Source: an uncultured bacterium (GTDB taxonomy: Bacteria; Bacillota; Clostridia; Oscillospirales; Oscillospiraceae). From it: a stretch of 5,394 nt of DNA. This document shows, piece by piece, positions 4,319-5,394 of this stretch. The first letter of the stretch is position 1. Each line of letters begins with the position of its first letter. The stretch spans positions 1-5,394 of the forward strand of contig CAJMQD010000086.1 in assembly GCA_905215425.1 (NCBI GenBank), given 5' to 3'. The translations under genes and the position numbers were made by a program. The notes beneath the pieces were generated by a model. That model worked only from the letters and a program-made list of their open reading frames with translations, ran no database searches and had not been told where the DNA came from.

Positions 4319-5326
4319 ATGGAACCTGTGGTGAGAAGGATCGGTGTTCTGACCAGCGGCGGCGACGCCCCCGGCATGAATGCGGCGGTGCGGGCTGTGG
4401 TGCGCACTGCGGTGGGCGAAAATGTGGAGTGCGTAGGCATCCGCCGGGGCTGGAACGGCCTGATCAACAACGATTTTGAGGTGATGAACGGCAGCAGCGT
4501 CAGCAACATCATCAACAAGGGCGGTACCATTCTGTATACGGCCCGCAGCGAGGAGTTCAAGACGCCGGAGGGCCGGGACAAGGCGCTGAATACCTGCAAG
4601 CTGCTGGGGCTGGAGGGTATTGTGGCGATAGGCGGCGACGGTACCTTCCGGGGGGCGCTGGCTCTGTCCCGCCAGGCGGAGAAGGAGGGGATCCACCTTC
4701 AGGTGGTGGGCATCCCCGGCACCATCGATAACGACATCGGCTGCTCCCACTACACCATTGGCTTCGATACCGCCTGCAATACGGCGGTGGAGTGTATCGA
4801 CCGCCTGCGGGACACCATGCAGTCCCATGAGCGGTGCTCCGTGGTAGAGGTCATGGGTCGTGAGGCCGGGCATCTGGCTCTGTATGTGGGCATCTCTGTG
4901 GGCGCTACCGCAGTGCTGATTCCCGAGCGGCCGGTGGACTTCGAGCAGGATGTGGCGGAGAACATCCGCCGGGCCCGTCTGGCCGGAGCCACCCACTACA
5001 TGGTGGTGGTGGCCGAGGGCGCAGGCAGCGCCTATGACATCGCGGCCAAGATCCACAGCGACCTGGGAATTGAGCCCAGAGTCACCGTGCTGGGTCACAT
5101 TCAGCGGGGCGGCTCCCCCACCGCCCGGGACCGGGAGACCGCCAGCCGCATGGGCTATGAGGCGGCGATGTCCCTGATGGAAGGCCGGGGCAACCGGGTG
5201 ATCGCCATACGGGACGGACATATTGTGGATCTGGACATGGAGGAGGCACTGGCCATGAAAAAGACCTTCCCCATGGAGCGGTACGATATTCTGGAGGCCC
5301 TGACCAACAACCATGTGATGGGATAA
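4319..5326 (+). CDS. pfkA: ATP-dependent 6-phosphofructokinase (EC 2.7.1.11)
   Basis: A 335-residue PfkA-family enzyme, slightly longer than the usual 319-325, phosphorylating fructose 6-phosphate to fructose 1,6-bisphosphate, the committed step of glycolysis. N-terminal RRIGVLTSGGDAPGMNAAVR (6-25) is the nucleotide-binding opening. GGDGTF (105-110) and GIPGTIDND (131-139) carry Gly108 and Gly134, the residues that mark ATP rather than pyrophosphate use. Asp137 is the catalytic base. Substrate-binding residues are present: Arg76, Arg172, MGR (179-181), Glu233, Arg254, His260 and Arg263. Several residues that bind the ADP/PEP effector in the E. coli and Bacillus enzymes are not (see findings). 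The ATG has AAGGAGG (4303-4309) 9 bases upstream and its own promoter. It is probably monocistronic; the downstream neighbour lies outside the window. Confidence 0.97.
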   Translation: MEPVVRRIGVLTSGGDAPGMNAAVRAVVRTAVGENVECVGIRRGWNGLINNDFEVMNGSSVSNIINKGGTILYTARSEEFKTPEGRDKALNTCKLLGLEGIVAIGGDGTFRGALALSRQAEKEGIHLQVVGIPGTIDNDIGCSHYTIGFDTACNTAVECIDRLRDTMQSHERCSVVEVMGREAGHLALYVGISVGATAVLIPERPVDFEQDVAENIRRARLAGATHYMVVVAEGAGSAYDIAAKIHSDLGIEPRVTVLGHIQRGGSPTARDRETASRMGYEAAMSLMEGRGNRVIAIRDGHIVDLDMEEALAMKKTFPMERYDILEALTNNHVMG

Positions 5327-5356
5327 CAGAAGCAAAAGCTCAGGCTGTCGAAAAAG

Positions 5357-5387
5357 TCCTTCCGGCCAAAGGATTCGGAGGGAAGGA
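5357..5387. repeat. Imperfect hairpin downstream of pfkA
   Basis: TCCTTCC (5357-5363) and GGAAGGA (5381-5387) are perfect 7-base arms, and TCCG/CGGA offers further or alternative pairing inside. The window ends seven bases later, at TTGG, so no T-run can be confirmed. It may be part of a pfkA terminator or of an intergenic repeat. Confidence 0.35.
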
Positions 5388-5394
5388 TAGTTGG

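Noticed and set aside
3413..5335. A 640-residue open frame on the minus strand covering both the glycosyltransferase and pfkA genes.
   Set aside because: It is antisense to two clearly recognisable enzymes, crosses their intergenic promoter, and its translation is a His/Val/Gln-rich low-complexity pattern typical of the reverse of GC-rich codons. No ribosome binding site or family motif.

Overview
The window most likely comes from a GC-rich Clostridia-type Firmicute, plausibly an Oscillospiraceae-like gut anaerobe (Flavonifractor/Oscillibacter neighbourhood). That is inferred from GC-rich coding sequence with AT-rich intergenic regions, strong AGGAGG ribosome binding sites, sigma-A-type promoters and a tRNA-sensing T-box leader. 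I could run no search, so the taxonomic call is tentative.

Left half, all read leftward (minus strand). Bases 1-194 hold the first 64 codons of a TctB-like small membrane subunit, cut by the window edge. Bases 283-1293 encode TctC, the lipoprotein substrate-binding subunit of a tripartite tricarboxylate transporter (TTT). The order tctC-tctB suggests that the large TctA subunit lies just beyond base 1. Bases 1294-1656 are an AT-rich promoter and leader region with several inverted repeats and a catabolite-repression-like site. A strong intrinsic terminator (1657-1690) separates this unit from ilvE (1712-2776), a branched-chain amino-acid aminotransferase. ilvE is preceded by a complete T-box riboswitch (about 2814-3086), whose likely specifier codon is GTC (valine), and by a near-consensus promoter (3118-3146).

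Right half, read rightward (plus strand). A family 8 glycosyltransferase gene (3359-4204) is transcribed divergently from ilvE. A candidate promoter and a 5' inverted repeat lie just ahead of it. Then pfkA (4319-5326), an ATP-type 6-phosphofructokinase, follows behind its own extended -10 promoter (4240-4269). The last 68 bases hold an imperfect hairpin and no gene.

The genes look like four separate transcription units of central metabolism: carboxylate uptake, branched-chain amino-acid transamination under tRNA-charging control, a sugar transfer enzyme, and glycolytic commitment. I see no mobile element, CRISPR array, tRNA or rRNA. The points most worth a second look are the T-box switch, the loss of canonical effector-site residues in PfkA, and the structured, possibly CcpA-controlled leader of tctC. 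I did not find a convincing wholly new system.
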